Shown in pieces: positions 36,553-45,369 of a DNA stretch of 64,000 nucleotides; the first letter of the stretch is position 1, and the number at the start of each line of letters is the position of its first letter. This DNA comes from Maribacter sp. 4G9 (lineage in GTDB: Bacteria; Bacteroidota; Bacteroidia; Flavobacteriales; Flavobacteriaceae): positions 62,001 through 126,000 of the forward strand of contig NZ_MDGL01000123.1 of assembly GCF_002742265.1 (NCBI RefSeq). The letters run 5' to 3'. Both the position numbers and the translations under genes were made by a program. Under the pieces are notes generated by a model. It made no database searches. It was given only the letters and a program-made list of their open reading frames with translations, and was not told the origin of the DNA.

Positions 36553-37557
36553 ATGAAATACCTATACCTATTTGTAATGATTACTTCCTTATTCACAAGT
36601 TGTCAAGATAAAGCAAATAAAATTGTAGAAAATAAAGAAGACTCTAAAATCGTAGAAATAGGAAATTACCTAGAGAAAAAAGCTGCGAAAGATAGTTTAC
36701 ATGGTGTCGTACTAATTGGAAAAAACAATGAAATCCTATTGCATGAAGCCTATGGATATGTTGACTTGGATTCGATAGAAAAACATTCCCTTGATAGTCA
36801 AATAGGCTTGGCATCCCTTGGCAAAATGTTCACGGCTATTTCAATCATGCAACTTGAATCCAAAGGAAAACTTGATTTGAATGATTTGGCAAGCAAATAT
36901 TTAGATGATATTGAAAATAAGGCAATCAATGATAGTGTAAAAATCAAGCATTTGCTTTCACATACCAGTGGTTTGGGAGATTATTTTGATGAACTGGGAG
37001 TTGGTAACGACGATAAGGAGAATGACTTGGACTATATCTACTCCGTAGTAAAGAATGATACGTTCGTAAGTCCTGTTGGTAAAAAGTTCAGCTATAGTAA
37101 TTCGGGGTATATACTTCTAGGTAAGATAATGGAAAAAATTACAGGAACTACCTATAGTGACTATGTACAAAGGAATATCCTCGATAAATTCCAAATGACC
37201 CATACAAAAATTGGACTGTCCGATGGAGGGGGTTCAACAACTGCTGATGATTTGTGGAAATTTAGTGAGGCTCTTAGAAATCGAAAACTTGTTGAAAAAA
37301 GGATTTTTGATATGATGATACAAAAACAGTCTGAGGCCGACTACGGTTATGGCTTTAAGCTAAAGGATTTACATGGCAGCAAAATTTATGGTCATACAGG
37401 AGGATTTTTTCTGTATGGTCAAAAAATTGGAGTAGCTTCTGGATTTGATATTATCGATGATGAGTATACGGTCATCATTCTAACCAACCGAAATCCAAGT
37501 TTAGGAGGAGCAGATGTTCGAAATTACTTACTCGATAAGCTTTCAGGAATAAAATAG
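36553..37557 (+). CDS. Serine hydrolase lipoprotein of the class C beta-lactamase fold
   Basis: 334 aa with lipobox LFTSC (Cys17). Catalytic motifs: S-x-x-K in ASLGKM (Ser88), YSNSGY (about 180) and GHTGGF (about 282). Shorter than ampC-type enzymes and probably an esterase or peptidase of cell-wall or small-molecule substrates. It is in an operon with the MarR regulator, so its expression probably responds to a small ligand. Confidence 0.88.
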   Translation: MKYLYLFVMITSLFTSCQDKANKIVENKEDSKIVEIGNYLEKKAAKDSLHGVVLIGKNNEILLHEAYGYVDLDSIEKHSLDSQIGLASLGKMFTAISIMQLESKGKLDLNDLASKYLDDIENKAINDSVKIKHLLSHTSGLGDYFDELGVGNDDKENDLDYIYSVVKNDTFVSPVGKKFSYSNSGYILLGKIMEKITGTTYSDYVQRNILDKFQMTHTKIGLSDGGGSTTADDLWKFSEALRNRKLVEKRIFDMMIQKQSEADYGYGFKLKDLHGSKIYGHTGGFFLYGQKIGVASGFDIIDDEYTVIILTNRNPSLGGADVRNYLLDKLSGIK

Positions 37558-37878
37558 ATAGTCTGGAATTACATAATAACGATGAAGGATAAGTGGTCAA
37601 TAGGAAATAGCAATTTCATTAATTCGCAATATAAGGTATCCATTTTGCTATTGTTTTTATTGTCCGTGGTTAAAATTGAGTAGTGTGTGGTCAAATTTAG
37701 GAATACTCTTGTTTGGTAGTTTTCAAATTTATGAAAGTCCTACCTTAGCTGTTGAATAGCGATATTTTACTTGGCCGGCTGGACTACAATAAAAAATCAT
37801 ATTTTTAAGGAACGAAATTGAGGAGATTATGTAATCCCCGATTTTTATAAAAAATTAAAAATAGACCAGCAACAAATT
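37558..37878. other. Gene-free gap
   Basis: 321 bp, AT-rich, without a supported gene, tRNA or strong hairpin. It should contain the promoter of the XRE-type gene; no clear Bacteroidetes -7/-33 pair stands out. Confidence 0.4.
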
Positions 37879-38466
37879 TTGAAGAACGAGGCTAAATTAA
37901 AGGAGTTTAGAAATGTCAAGGGCTTTACACAGGAAGAACTAGCAAGCAACTCCAATGTTTCAATTAGAACGATTCAAAGAATTGAAAAAGGTCTCTCCAA
38001 GGGAAGCCCCCATACCCTAAAAGAATTGGCAAAAGCCCTTGAAATCAATGATTGGAAATTGTTGTTGGAAGATACCCCGTCACTTAAATCCCAAAGTCCC
38101 AATCTTGATAAAAGAAGTATTGGTGCAAAGAGGATGAATTTAGCTTCCCTTGCCGTTGTTGTAATTCCATTCAGCAATTTTATTCTGCCTTTGATTCTCT
38201 TTCTCAAAGCAAAGAGTAAAGGAGACGGCAACATGAAAAAGATTTTAAGTTTTCAAATTCTGTGGTCGTTCTTCACCATTTTATTACTGGTATTGATGCC
38301 ACTTTTATCACACTTGATTTTTGACCTCGTTAAACCTCAAATAATCTCCATACTGGTTTCGACTTACTTTCTTTTGGTGGCCGCTAATGTTTTCCTCATT
38401 TTAATTACTGCAAGTCAATTAAACAAAAAAGAGGAAATTCTAACCTTTGTGCCAAATATCCTTTAG
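37879..38466 (+). CDS. XRE-type HTH regulator with C-terminal membrane segments
   Basis: 195 aa. N-terminal HTH_3 domain (GFTQEELASNSNVSIRTIQR, then IEKG; about residues 14-38), then a linker and four hydrophobic stretches (FSNFILPLILFL onward) resembling the DUF4870-type small membrane domain. No ATG precedes the HTH in this frame; TTG at 37879 is the best start. Such fusions anchor a DNA-binding domain at the inner membrane. A serine hydrolase gene follows 120 bp later and may be its target. Confidence 0.8.
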   Translation: MKNEAKLKEFRNVKGFTQEELASNSNVSIRTIQRIEKGLSKGSPHTLKELAKALEINDWKLLLEDTPSLKSQSPNLDKRSIGAKRMNLASLAVVVIPFSNFILPLILFLKAKSKGDGNMKKILSFQILWSFFTILLLVLMPLLSHLIFDLVKPQIISILVSTYFLLVAANVFLILITASQLNKKEEILTFVPNIL

Positions 38467-38586
38467 TTATAAAAGGCATAAAAATGTCATAGGATTGGCA
38501 TAAGACAAAACCTTATTTAAAGAGACTGTTTTTAGACTTTTGAAATGCAGAACTGCCAAAGGGCAGGCTAAAATAAATTCAAATCT

Positions 38587-40197
38587 ATGAAAACAGTAAA
38601 ACGAGCAATAACGCTTGTCTTTTCCTTAGTCATGGCCAGTTGTGCTTTAAGTCAAGATAGCGATTCGGAAAAACTAGTTGAACTTTTTAACTTCTATGAA
38701 AAACAGGGCCTGTTCAATGGCTCCGTATTGGTTTCAAAAAACGGGGATATCCTTTTGAACAAAGGGTGTGGATATCAAGATGCGAACAAGGAAATTCACA
38801 ATACTTCAAAAAGCATTTTTCAAACATATTCTATTACAAAAGCCTTTACATCAACGGTGATATTAAGATTGGTAGAAGAAAATAGACTATCATTATCGGA
38901 CAAGCTTTCGAAATTTTATCCTGATTTTCCAAATGGAGATGATATTTCAATCGAAAATCTTTTGACCCACACTTCTGGCATTTATGACTACACCAAGGGA
39001 AATGATATGCCAGACCAAACCGAGGAATCCTTTGTGGAATTTGAAAGAACGAAACCTTTGGATTTTCCTGTTGGAACAGCATGGAGTTACTCCAATTCGG
39101 GTTATTATTTTCTTGGCTACATAATTCAAAGGGTAACAGGTATGCCCTATGAGCAAGCAGTTGCTAAATACATACTTGACCCATTGGATATGCGACAAAG
39201 CGGATTCGCCTTTAAGGGTCTGACGAATGAAAACAAGGCTGTTGGTTATAAGGTGCTTACCGATAGGAAACAAATTGAATCTATAATCTATGACCCGCCA
39301 GCGCCTTTTGCGGCGGGAGGTTTATATTCAACAGTCGAAGATCTATATAAGTTCTATCAGGGAATGAAGCAAAATAAGGTATTGAAAGAAGGTACATTGA
39401 GCAAAGCGTATACCCCTTTTAAAAACAATTACGGCTATGGTTGGGTTATCGACACTATGTTTGACAAAAAATCGGTTGGGCATAGTGGAGCGGGTGCAGG
39501 TTTTAGAAGCAACTTTTTACAGTTACCTGAAGACGATATTTGTATTGTACTATTGTCTAATTGCGAAGAAGATTTGAAAAATATTACTAACGGTATCCTG
39601 AATGTTTTATATAATCAACCGTATAAAATTCCAATGGAGAGTGGGGTTAAAAGTAAGACGCTTCAAAAATATAAGGGAACATACCGAGTCAATGACGATT
39701 TTATTATTTATGTAAGTCTTGATAACAATAAACTAGTGGCACAGCCTAATGGACAACCCAAAAGTATATTGTATCCAGAAAATGAAAATTCATTCTATGT
39801 TCAGGAGATAAACGGCTATATCCATTTTGAGGAGAACGGGCAAAATCAAATTGACACTTTACTAATAGATAACCAAGGGCGGACAATTAAGGCAAAGAAA
39901 ATAAATCCTAATTGGGGCATTGTCGGAAGTGCAAGTGTGAATGGTTGGGAAGGAAAGGACATTGAACTTACGAAAATAAGTGAAAATGGGATTTGGGCAA
40001 TTTCAAATTTGAAACTAAATGACGGTGAATTCAAATTTCGTTTCAACAATGATTGGACTTTGAATCTGGGAGAATATGATAACAAGATATTGATTTTGGA
40101 TGGGGATAATATCAAAGTTAAGAAAGGAGTTTACAACATAATTCTGGATTTGACGGATCATGAAAACCCAAAATATAAAATTTCAAAAGCTGAATGA
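38587..40197 (+). CDS. Serine hydrolase with C-terminal SusE/SusF-like domain
   Basis: 536 aa with an N-terminal signal sequence (lipobox-like VMASC, Cys19). The class C beta-lactamase fold covers about 30-345, with SITK (Ser82), YSNSGY (about 174) and GHSGAG (about 299). A linker beta domain follows (about 355-440). The last 95 residues (GIVGSASVNGWEG ... DGEFKFRFNNDW ... YNIILDL) match the pattern of SusE/SusF starch-binding modules. This fusion suggests a surface enzyme held near a glycan. It lies convergent with the FtsX genes. Confidence 0.82.
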   Translation: MKTVKRAITLVFSLVMASCALSQDSDSEKLVELFNFYEKQGLFNGSVLVSKNGDILLNKGCGYQDANKEIHNTSKSIFQTYSITKAFTSTVILRLVEENRLSLSDKLSKFYPDFPNGDDISIENLLTHTSGIYDYTKGNDMPDQTEESFVEFERTKPLDFPVGTAWSYSNSGYYFLGYIIQRVTGMPYEQAVAKYILDPLDMRQSGFAFKGLTNENKAVGYKVLTDRKQIESIIYDPPAPFAAGGLYSTVEDLYKFYQGMKQNKVLKEGTLSKAYTPFKNNYGYGWVIDTMFDKKSVGHSGAGAGFRSNFLQLPEDDICIVLLSNCEEDLKNITNGILNVLYNQPYKIPMESGVKSKTLQKYKGTYRVNDDFIIYVSLDNNKLVAQPNGQPKSILYPENENSFYVQEINGYIHFEENGQNQIDTLLIDNQGRTIKAKKINPNWGIVGSASVNGWEGKDIELTKISENGIWAISNLKLNDGEFKFRFNNDWTLNLGEYDNKILILDGDNIKVKKGVYNIILDLTDHENPKYKISKAE

Positions 40198-40468
40198 TTT
40201 TATATTCTATGCTGAACTTTTAAAATCAGGACTAACTTGAAATGAACAAGCTTAATCTAACCCAATTGTAGGTTTTTCTTAGTTGTCGTTTATGTATGTT
40301 TAAAGGACGTAGTCCTTTTGTTTGGCTAAGTATGGTTACACCTTAATTTTTAGCCAACTTGACCTCGGTAGAGACGCTGATTTTAATATAATAGTTGTCT
40401 CCAAAAGATTTCATTTTGGGCTACTTAAAGTAGTTTGAATAAGATTGTACCGAGTACAAGAGTATTGA

Positions 40469-42871
40469 TTATTCCGTCCTCAAACTTTTTACGGGTTTGG
40501 TGCTTGCAATCCGCATTAGTTGAAAACTACAGGTTATTATTGCGATCATTACTGTCAATAAACCACCGCTCAGAAAAACCCAAACTGATATTTGTGTGCG
40601 ATACGCAAAATTTTCAAGCCATAAATGGCCAAAATAATACACAAAAGGCGCTGCGATAACAAATGCCACCAGTATAAGTACTAAAAAGTCCTTTGTGAAG
40701 TAAGAAAGTATCTGTACCATATTGGCTCCAAGTACCTTTCTAATACCGATCTCCTTTTTCTTACGGACAATCATAAAGGACATCAGGCCGAAAAGGCCCA
40801 TGCAACCAATACTTATAGCCAGCAAAGACAGTATGGTAAAACTCCTGAAAATTAATTGTTCAATAACATATTCTTTTTTGATGGAATCATCCACAAAATT
40901 GAAGCTGTAAATAGAGTTGGGAAACGTATTCTCCCAAACGTTCTTTATCTCGGCAATGGCACTCGAACTGTTCTTGTTGATTTTTATAAAAGCTTGGTTA
41001 CGAAAAAACGACCAGTTCATAATAATGCATGGGGATATTTCTATTTGCAAAGAATTGTTGTGAAAATCCTTGACCACACCGACAATAGTTGCCACCCCTT
41101 CGTTTGTTCGGATTTTTTTACCAATTGCTTCTTGTGGGTTCCAGCCAAAGGAATTCAGCAAGGTTTCGTTAACGATAAATTCGTCAAAAGCTTCTTTGTT
41201 CTCGATAAAGCTTCTTCCTGCCAGCAATTGCAACTTATAAAGTTCTAGATAATGTGGGTCACCAACTTTAATTTCTGCATCCAAGGCTTCTTCTTCAGAT
41301 TGTTCCGGGAGACGGAAACTTGTTCCCAATTGGAGGCCGTTGACCGCCATTGGAGGGCCAGAAGCAATGGTAACATCGTAAATGTTACTGTTCTGTAGAA
41401 GTGATTGTCTAAAAACATCCAGTTTTTCAGGATTAGGTACCGGAGTCATAACAACTGCATCAGAAGAGAACCCCAAAGGTTCGTTTTTGAAATAATCCAT
41501 CTGTAATGCCACAACAATTGCTGCAATTACAAAAAGCTGAACAATTACAAATTGAAATGTCACCAAGGTTTTACGCGAGGTTAGCGCTCCCTTTTTAGTG
41601 GGTTGAATCCTGTCTGTCAGTGCCTTTATTGGATTGAATGCGGACAGTACTAGGGCCGGATAAAAAGCTGCCAATAAAATGGTTGCAAAGCCGATAAACA
41701 AAATAAGGCCGATATGATCTATCCCTAACGAAAGTCGTAAATCCAGCATCGACAAACTATTGTTGAGTTCAACCAACAACATATGAAGCATTAGAATAGA
41801 AATCGCCAAAGTCCAAAGAATTACCATCCCATTTTCAAACATGAACTGTAACACCAATTCTATTCGTTTGCTTCCCAGGACTTTTCGTATACCTACCTCT
41901 TTTGACCGGGAAGTTGACTGTGCAGTCAATAAATTGACAAAGTTCACGATAGCGATTATAAGAATAAACAACCCTACTATTGAAAGGGTGTAAAGTATAT
42001 TGGATGGCATGGTATAGCCGCCAATATTACTTCCATAGCGTGTTTCATTATGTATCTTGGTGATAGGTTGAAAAAGATAAGAAATACGTTTGTCCTCTTC
42101 AGGTTTCAAATATTTTTTCTTCCAAGTGGCAATTTTGGTTTCTAGGGGTTTTACCAAATCGTCGTTGGGTAGTACCACGAATGTGGTTCCCTGATGATTG
42201 CCTGACCAGTTTGATGTAAAATCCTGGTTCTTTGCTCTAAAAAATTCATACGGGATCAATATGTTAAAATGTTGGTTCGAATTTCCCGGCACATCTTTGA
42301 TTACTCCCGTGACCGTAAGCGCTTCGGTGCCCTTTAGTAATATTGTTTTACCTAAAACAGAATAGTGATCACTGACTATTTCCCCAAAGAATTTTTTAGC
42401 TATATGTTCTGTTACGACTATGGAATTCATCTCATCAAGTGCTGTATCAGGATTTCCTGCAATCCATTCAAAATCGAACGTTTTTGGATAGTATGGGTCT
42501 ACATATAAAACCTGTGGCTCTTCAAATCGCTTGGTTTCAGCACCCTCATCAATACTAAATTCTTCGCTTATAGGACCCTGCGTTTGGGTAACAGACTCTA
42601 TTTCCGCGAAATCGTTCCGTAAAGCTTCCGCCAATGGGTAAGGAGTAATGTTCCAGTATAAAGTTTGGTCGGGCAACTTGTTTTGTTGCACCACTCTGTA
42701 TATCCTATCCGCTTTTGAATGATGTGAGTCAAAGGTTGATTCGTACCTCACAAAAATCAAAATAGCCATGCAGGCACTGATCCCTATTGAAAGCCCAATG
42801 ATGTTTATAGAAGAACTCAGTTTGTTCTTTATGAGATTTCTCCAAGCGATTTTCAAATAATTTTTAAACAT
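40469..42871 (-). CDS. FtsX-like ABC transporter permease 1 of 3
   Basis: 800 aa. N-terminal FKNYLKIAWRNLIKNKLSS and first membrane helix, a large MacB-type periplasmic domain, three membrane helices near 290-400, a second periplasmic domain and three C-terminal helices, ending KSLRTE. This duplicated eight-helix form is typical of Bacteroidetes MacB/FtsX permeases, which work with a separate ATPase; none is encoded here. It lies 21 bp after the next permease gene, in the same minus-strand operon. Confidence 0.9.
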   Translation of the reverse strand: MFKNYLKIAWRNLIKNKLSSSINIIGLSIGISACMAILIFVRYESTFDSHHSKADRIYRVVQQNKLPDQTLYWNITPYPLAEALRNDFAEIESVTQTQGPISEEFSIDEGAETKRFEEPQVLYVDPYYPKTFDFEWIAGNPDTALDEMNSIVVTEHIAKKFFGEIVSDHYSVLGKTILLKGTEALTVTGVIKDVPGNSNQHFNILIPYEFFRAKNQDFTSNWSGNHQGTTFVVLPNDDLVKPLETKIATWKKKYLKPEEDKRISYLFQPITKIHNETRYGSNIGGYTMPSNILYTLSIVGLFILIIAIVNFVNLLTAQSTSRSKEVGIRKVLGSKRIELVLQFMFENGMVILWTLAISILMLHMLLVELNNSLSMLDLRLSLGIDHIGLILFIGFATILLAAFYPALVLSAFNPIKALTDRIQPTKKGALTSRKTLVTFQFVIVQLFVIAAIVVALQMDYFKNEPLGFSSDAVVMTPVPNPEKLDVFRQSLLQNSNIYDVTIASGPPMAVNGLQLGTSFRLPEQSEEEALDAEIKVGDPHYLELYKLQLLAGRSFIENKEAFDEFIVNETLLNSFGWNPQEAIGKKIRTNEGVATIVGVVKDFHNNSLQIEISPCIIMNWSFFRNQAFIKINKNSSSAIAEIKNVWENTFPNSIYSFNFVDDSIKKEYVIEQLIFRSFTILSLLAISIGCMGLFGLMSFMIVRKKKEIGIRKVLGANMVQILSYFTKDFLVLILVAFVIAAPFVYYFGHLWLENFAYRTQISVWVFLSGGLLTVMIAIITCSFQLMRIASTKPVKSLRTE

Positions 42872-42892
42872 AGTTCTCGTTTTTGAATGACT

Positions 42893-45346
42893 CTATTCAG
42901 TTCGTAAACTTTTTACGGGATTCATTAAGGCAGCTTTAATACTTCTGAAACTTATAGTGACAAAGGCAATGCATACGGTAATCAGTGCCGCAAGTGCAAA
43001 GACCCACCATTCAACCTCAATTCTATAGGTGAAATCTTGGAGCCATTTGTTCATTAAATAATATCCCACAGGAAATGCAATGACCATGGCCACTATGACC
43101 AGCTTTATAAAATCCTTGGCGAGCATGCCCACAATTTGTGGTACTGAAGAACCCAATACCTTCCGGATTCCTATTTCCTTGAAACGCTGTTGGGCAGTAA
43201 AGGTCACAAGTCCAAACAATCCCAGACAGGCCACAAATATGGTCAGAAAAGCAAAAATTCGAAGGATGGCGTTCATATTCTGTTCCTTAAGGTAGGTTTC
43301 ATTATAGAGCTCATCCAAGAATGCATATCCAAAAGATTCACCCGAACCATAAGAGTTCCATTTACTTTCCAAACTTGCAATCAGGTTTTTCATATCGGAA
43401 TTCTTTGCCCGAACAATGAGTCCGTAATACGGATCGTATTTCATCAACATAGGTTCTATTGGTTCATGTAATGAACGAGCGTTAAAATCTTTCACCACAC
43501 CAATAATCCACAATGTTTTGGTAGCACCTTCATTATTTGTGGATTCGACTAGCGTTTGCCCCACAGGATTTCCCTTAAGTCCAAACGTTTTTACCGCCGT
43601 TTGGTTGATAAGAATTTTGTCTTCTTCGTTCCCAAATTCCTTGGAAAAATTCCGGCCTTCCACAATATCCATTCCTAGGGTCGGAATATATTCCTCATCT
43701 ACATAGAAGGCCCTAACCCTTAATTTTTGGGAACTTTCATTCCCCGAAGAGATTAAAACCCTACTCTGATTGGTAGGCCCTGCTGGCACAAATGCCGATG
43801 TCGTACTATTTATGACCTTAGGGTCATTTTTTAATTCTTCTTTAAAGGCATCAAAATTGTTGCCCAATAGTCCGGCATCCCGGATAACCAATAAACCTTC
43901 ACGATTATATCCCACATCCTTATTTTGAATGTAATTCATCTGTTGGCTCACCACTAATGAGGCGATGATCAAGGAAGCCGAAATAGCGAATTGAAAAACG
44001 ACCAAACCACTACGAATACCCTTGCTGCTGACTGTGGTAAACTTATTTTTCAACGCTTGAATCGGCCTGAAGCCCGACATGAAGAATGCGGGATAGCCCC
44101 CGGACAACAGAGTGATTGCCATCGTTAATATACCTATAGCAACTACGAATTGTGGAGTTACTATTTGACCAAAAGTAAAAGCCTTATTTGCCAATTGATT
44201 GAAATAGGGGAGTGAAATCGCAAATAACAGGACTGCAACCGTCATTGCAAGCAGCGTAGCAACAAAAGATTCCGTCAGAAATTGAAAAATCAATTGACGC
44301 TTTTCAGAGCCCAAGACCTTTCGCATGCCAATTTCCTTAACTCTTTTGGAAGCCCCGGCGGTGGATAGGTTCATAAAATTGATACAAGCGATCAACAACA
44401 TAAAAATGGCTATGGCGGCGAACATATACACCGTATCAATATCGCCTCCTTCTTCATACTCTTGGGAGACATCAGAATAAAGATGAATTTTGGTAAGAGG
44501 TTGCAGATAAAGCCCTATTTTATTGCCACTCTCAAAGAATTTCTGAAAACTCATACCCATAGCGGTTTCCAACTGCGAACCCATGTATTTTTCCGTAATG
44601 GTGGGTAATTTTGATTCCACTTGGGAAATATTGGCGCCCTTAGCCAATACTAAATAGGTGCGGTAGCTACCACTAAGCCAACTTTGATTAGAGGCATCCT
44701 TGTTTCCAAGCATTGATGCAACCAGGTCAAAATGGAAATGGGAATTTGCGGGCATCTCTGCAATTATTCCCGATACTGTGTAGAGTCCACTGTTATCAAC
44801 GTAACCAGAATCGCTGTAGATTCCGATGTCTTTAATATCAATTGTCTTGTTCAAAGGGTCTTCGTTACCAAAATAGGCTTTTGCCTGCTCTTGGGTCAGG
44901 ACTACCGAGTTAGGCTTGCTCAGTACCGTTTTGGCATCGCCTTTAAGCAGAGGAAATGTAAATACTTCAAAGAAATTTGGATCCACTAAGGCCATTTTGC
45001 CTTTTCGCAAAGTTTTCCCTTCATAAACGACCTTGGCCCTATCGGCCAACTTAAAAATACGGGTAGAGGCCAATACTTCCGGTACTTCTTGAGTAAGTGT
45101 TTGCCCTACAGGGGGCATAACGCCCGATTCCTTGATAATTTCATCTCCCATTTTGCCATTTAGTACAACCCGTGCTATTTGGTCCGATTTTTCATGAAAG
45201 CGGTCATACGAGAGCTCATCTATAACATAAAGTGCAATGGTGAGGCAAGCTCCTATTCCTAAGGAAAGTCCAATAATGTTTATTGAAAATAATCCCCTAT
45301 TTTTTAAGATGGTCCTCCAAGCGATTTTTAAATGGTTCTTTAACAT
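42893..45346 (-). CDS. FtsX-like ABC transporter permease 2 of 3
   Basis: 817 aa with the same layout and start (LKNHLKIAWRTILKNRG) as its neighbours, FtsX core blocks (STAGASKRVKEIGMRKVLG about 340; QQRFKEIGIRKVLGS about 720) and the terminal KSLRTE. Sequence divergence from the flanking copies is considerable, so the triplet is old rather than a recent duplication. Operon spacing is 23 bp upstream and 21 bp downstream. Such permeases export peptides, lipids or antimicrobials. Confidence 0.9.
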   Translation of the reverse strand: MLKNHLKIAWRTILKNRGLFSINIIGLSLGIGACLTIALYVIDELSYDRFHEKSDQIARVVLNGKMGDEIIKESGVMPPVGQTLTQEVPEVLASTRIFKLADRAKVVYEGKTLRKGKMALVDPNFFEVFTFPLLKGDAKTVLSKPNSVVLTQEQAKAYFGNEDPLNKTIDIKDIGIYSDSGYVDNSGLYTVSGIIAEMPANSHFHFDLVASMLGNKDASNQSWLSGSYRTYLVLAKGANISQVESKLPTITEKYMGSQLETAMGMSFQKFFESGNKIGLYLQPLTKIHLYSDVSQEYEEGGDIDTVYMFAAIAIFMLLIACINFMNLSTAGASKRVKEIGMRKVLGSEKRQLIFQFLTESFVATLLAMTVAVLLFAISLPYFNQLANKAFTFGQIVTPQFVVAIGILTMAITLLSGGYPAFFMSGFRPIQALKNKFTTVSSKGIRSGLVVFQFAISASLIIASLVVSQQMNYIQNKDVGYNREGLLVIRDAGLLGNNFDAFKEELKNDPKVINSTTSAFVPAGPTNQSRVLISSGNESSQKLRVRAFYVDEEYIPTLGMDIVEGRNFSKEFGNEEDKILINQTAVKTFGLKGNPVGQTLVESTNNEGATKTLWIIGVVKDFNARSLHEPIEPMLMKYDPYYGLIVRAKNSDMKNLIASLESKWNSYGSGESFGYAFLDELYNETYLKEQNMNAILRIFAFLTIFVACLGLFGLVTFTAQQRFKEIGIRKVLGSSVPQIVGMLAKDFIKLVIVAMVIAFPVGYYLMNKWLQDFTYRIEVEWWVFALAALITVCIAFVTISFRSIKAALMNPVKSLRTE

Positions 45347-45369
45347 GATTCTCGTTTTTTGATTGATTA

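Noticed and set aside
40361-40380. Sequence GACCTCGG as a second copy of the tRNA-like att core.
   Set aside because: Matching stops after seven bases, too short to count.
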